Positions 62,991 to 64,000 of a DNA stretch of 64,000 nt are shown here, one piece after another. The position numbers were made by a program, and so were the translations under genes. The stretch is from Candidatus Poribacteria bacterium (GTDB lineage Bacteria > Poribacteria > WGA-4E > GCA-2687025). The stretch is taken from assembly GCA_028818695.1 (NCBI GenBank), contig JAPPNK010000007.1, positions 1 through 64,000 of the forward strand, written 5' to 3'. Numbering within the stretch: position 1 is the stretch's first letter; every line of letters starts with the position of its first letter. Under the pieces are notes generated by a model. That model saw only the letters and a program-made list of their open reading frames with translations, did no database searches and was not told the origin of the DNA.

Positions 62991-64000
62991 CTAGTCGTCC
63001 GAAGCGGAGCGCCTTGAACGGAAGAGTGCGCATGGGACGACCATCTCGCCTAAGGAGACGCCCCCGCTTTGAAAACCGCCCTGTTCCTCCGCGCCCGTCG
63101 AAAAATAGAACCCAGGATGCGCAAAGGCGCACTGCGGCGTGCTCGGATTTGGAAAACGAATCGCCTCCGAGTTGAAGTACGCCGCGCGGGACATACGCGC
63201 CTCGCGCTCCGTCATGGACGCAACGCCGATCCACCGCGGATGAATTTCGTTCAGATTCTGATTCGCCAGAAACGCCGGCTGCGTCGTTTCGCATGTCCCG
63301 CCGTTTGAAACGACCATCACGACGGCTCTCGGCGGTATCTTTTTTAAAAAAGAGTCGAGATGCTCCTCCGCCGCCTGCAGCAGCTCGGCGCGCGAATCGC
63401 CGGCGCCCTTGCGTTTCATCGGGCCGGAGCCTTTCAGGACAATGTTCGCCAGAACGACCCCGCGCGTTATTTCTGGAAAATGCAGATTCGACGACCCGAC
63501 CGTCTCAACCGAGTGGATCGACTCGGCGGCAAGGCGGTCTTTCAGCAGCGGTCCAGGCGGGCCTGAATCGCCGATCGACGGGAAGCGGCCCAGCAGAAGC
63601 GCGCTCGTGTTGTACTTCCAGCTGGTCGGCAGCAGAGCCAGCATCGGGCGCGTCCATTCCAGCCGGTGGCGCGGCAGAGCCTTTGACACAACCGGCGCGA
63701 TCAGCTCCCATTCGTCCCAGCGCAGCCCCTGAAACAGGCAGACGACCGCCAGCGGCATGCGGGAGCGCTCGCTCAGCCGTTTCCACTCCGGCAAGAAGAA
63801 GACGTCTAAAAAATCGACGGTCAAAGCGGGCGGCGGCGCCTTGCGCGAAATCCAACGGACATAGCCGCGCTCCACCGCATACGCAAACGCAAGATCGCAG
63901 ACATCCAAAATGCGCCCCGCCTCCTCCAGAAGCGCCTCCGGCTCCCCCGACAGCATCGCCGCCCCGCGCGAAAGGCGGCCCAGCAGCTCGTCCCGAAGCA
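62991..64000 (-). CDS. PglZ/PorX-type phosphodiesterase-like domain, 3' part of a longer gene
   Basis: The frame stays open to the window edge, so the N-terminus is missing; 336 residues are visible. Landmarks of the PglZ superfamily are FQGLRWDEWELIAP, LALLPTSWKYNTSALLLGRFPS and GGVSLGEMVVPCALF at the C-terminus, all in the family order. Metal-binding residues look altered: the usual D-S-M-R-F-D is FQGLRWD, and the usual T-D-H-G is VSNGG. It may therefore be a pseudoenzyme. PorX is a PglZ-type regulator of type IX secretion, and BREX PglZ is a defence protein. With the N-terminus outside the window, either or neither may apply. Confidence 0.6.
   Translation of the reverse strand, partial: LRDELLGRLSRGAAMLSGEPEALLEEAGRILDVCDLAFAYAVERGYVRWISRKAPPPALTVDFLDVFFLPEWKRLSERSRMPLAVVCLFQGLRWDEWELIAPVVSKALPRHRLEWTRPMLALLPTSWKYNTSALLLGRFPSIGDSGPPGPLLKDRLAAESIHSVETVGSSNLHFPEITRGVVLANIVLKGSGPMKRKGAGDSRAELLQAAEEHLDSFLKKIPPRAVVMVVSNGGTCETTQPAFLANQNLNEIHPRWIGVASMTEREARMSRAAYFNSEAIRFPNPSTPQCAFAHPGFYFSTGAEEQGGFQSGGVSLGEMVVPCALFRSRRSASDD

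Overview
The window is GC-rich, gene-dense bacterial DNA with Shine-Dalgarno led genes and many 4-nt start/stop overlaps. Beta-barrel outer-membrane proteins, MurQ and OmpA-type domains indicate a diderm. Two phytanoyl-CoA dioxygenase-like proteins, a sulfatase, LamG proteins, a parallel beta-helix protein, a GH36-like glycosidase, an ankyrin protein and a large DUF6785-like membrane protein recall Candidatus Poribacteria and related marine or sponge-associated lineages. This assignment is inferred from gene content only; no rRNA gene is present. A short palindromic repeat, often inside a MITE-like element of about 145 bp, is scattered between genes.

Layout. 1-5.7 kb (+): miaB, an AAA ATPase with an overlapping small partner (possible defence or toxin-type pair), then acs. 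5.9-12.6 kb (mostly -): a GNAT acetyltransferase, four outer-membrane beta-barrel proteins (three are paralogues), two DUF5683-like membrane proteins, and a divergent methyltransferase/SIS-isomerase pair. 12.6-20.2 kb (-): the most striking region, an apparent single operon with two complete ZorA/ZorB-type (MotA/MotB-like) motor pairs. Each pair has its own downstream protein, one an HNH endonuclease (ZorE-like) and one a pure coiled-coil protein. Both begin with the same MKLP(N/D)F motif, and a PhyH dioxygenase gene overlaps the end of the operon. 20.4-26.8 kb (-): beta-helix protein, proS, a LeuB-type dehydrogenase, a repeat-rich coiled-coil protein and a glutaredoxin. 26.8-37.8 kb: FAD oxidoreductase, a frameshifted LamG gene, a CBM9-like protein, recO, a secreted alpha/beta hydrolase, a GH36-like glycosidase and an ankyrin protein. 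37.9-49.8 kb (+): rpoB and rpoC, both enlarged by repeated small modules, then a polytopic membrane protein whose start lies inside rpoC. 50-58 kb: rhodanese, a HIRAN-like small protein, two tRNA-Leu genes, bioF-bioD-PhyH, a LamG protein coupled to a class V aminotransferase, a PspA-like protein and a bifunctional-nuclease-family protein. 58.3-64 kb (-): a tightly overlapping operon of an SGNH hydrolase, murQ, a sulfatase and an rfbB-like dehydratase, then the 3' part of a PglZ-like protein that runs off the window.

The best candidate for an undescribed system is the double Zorya-like operon. In known Zorya systems, ZorAB forms a membrane motor that senses phage entry, and cytosolic proteins carry out the nuclease step. 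Here two motors sit in one operon, and their partners share an N-terminal motif that could be a docking signal. No CRISPR array, integrase or recognisable IS transposase was seen.
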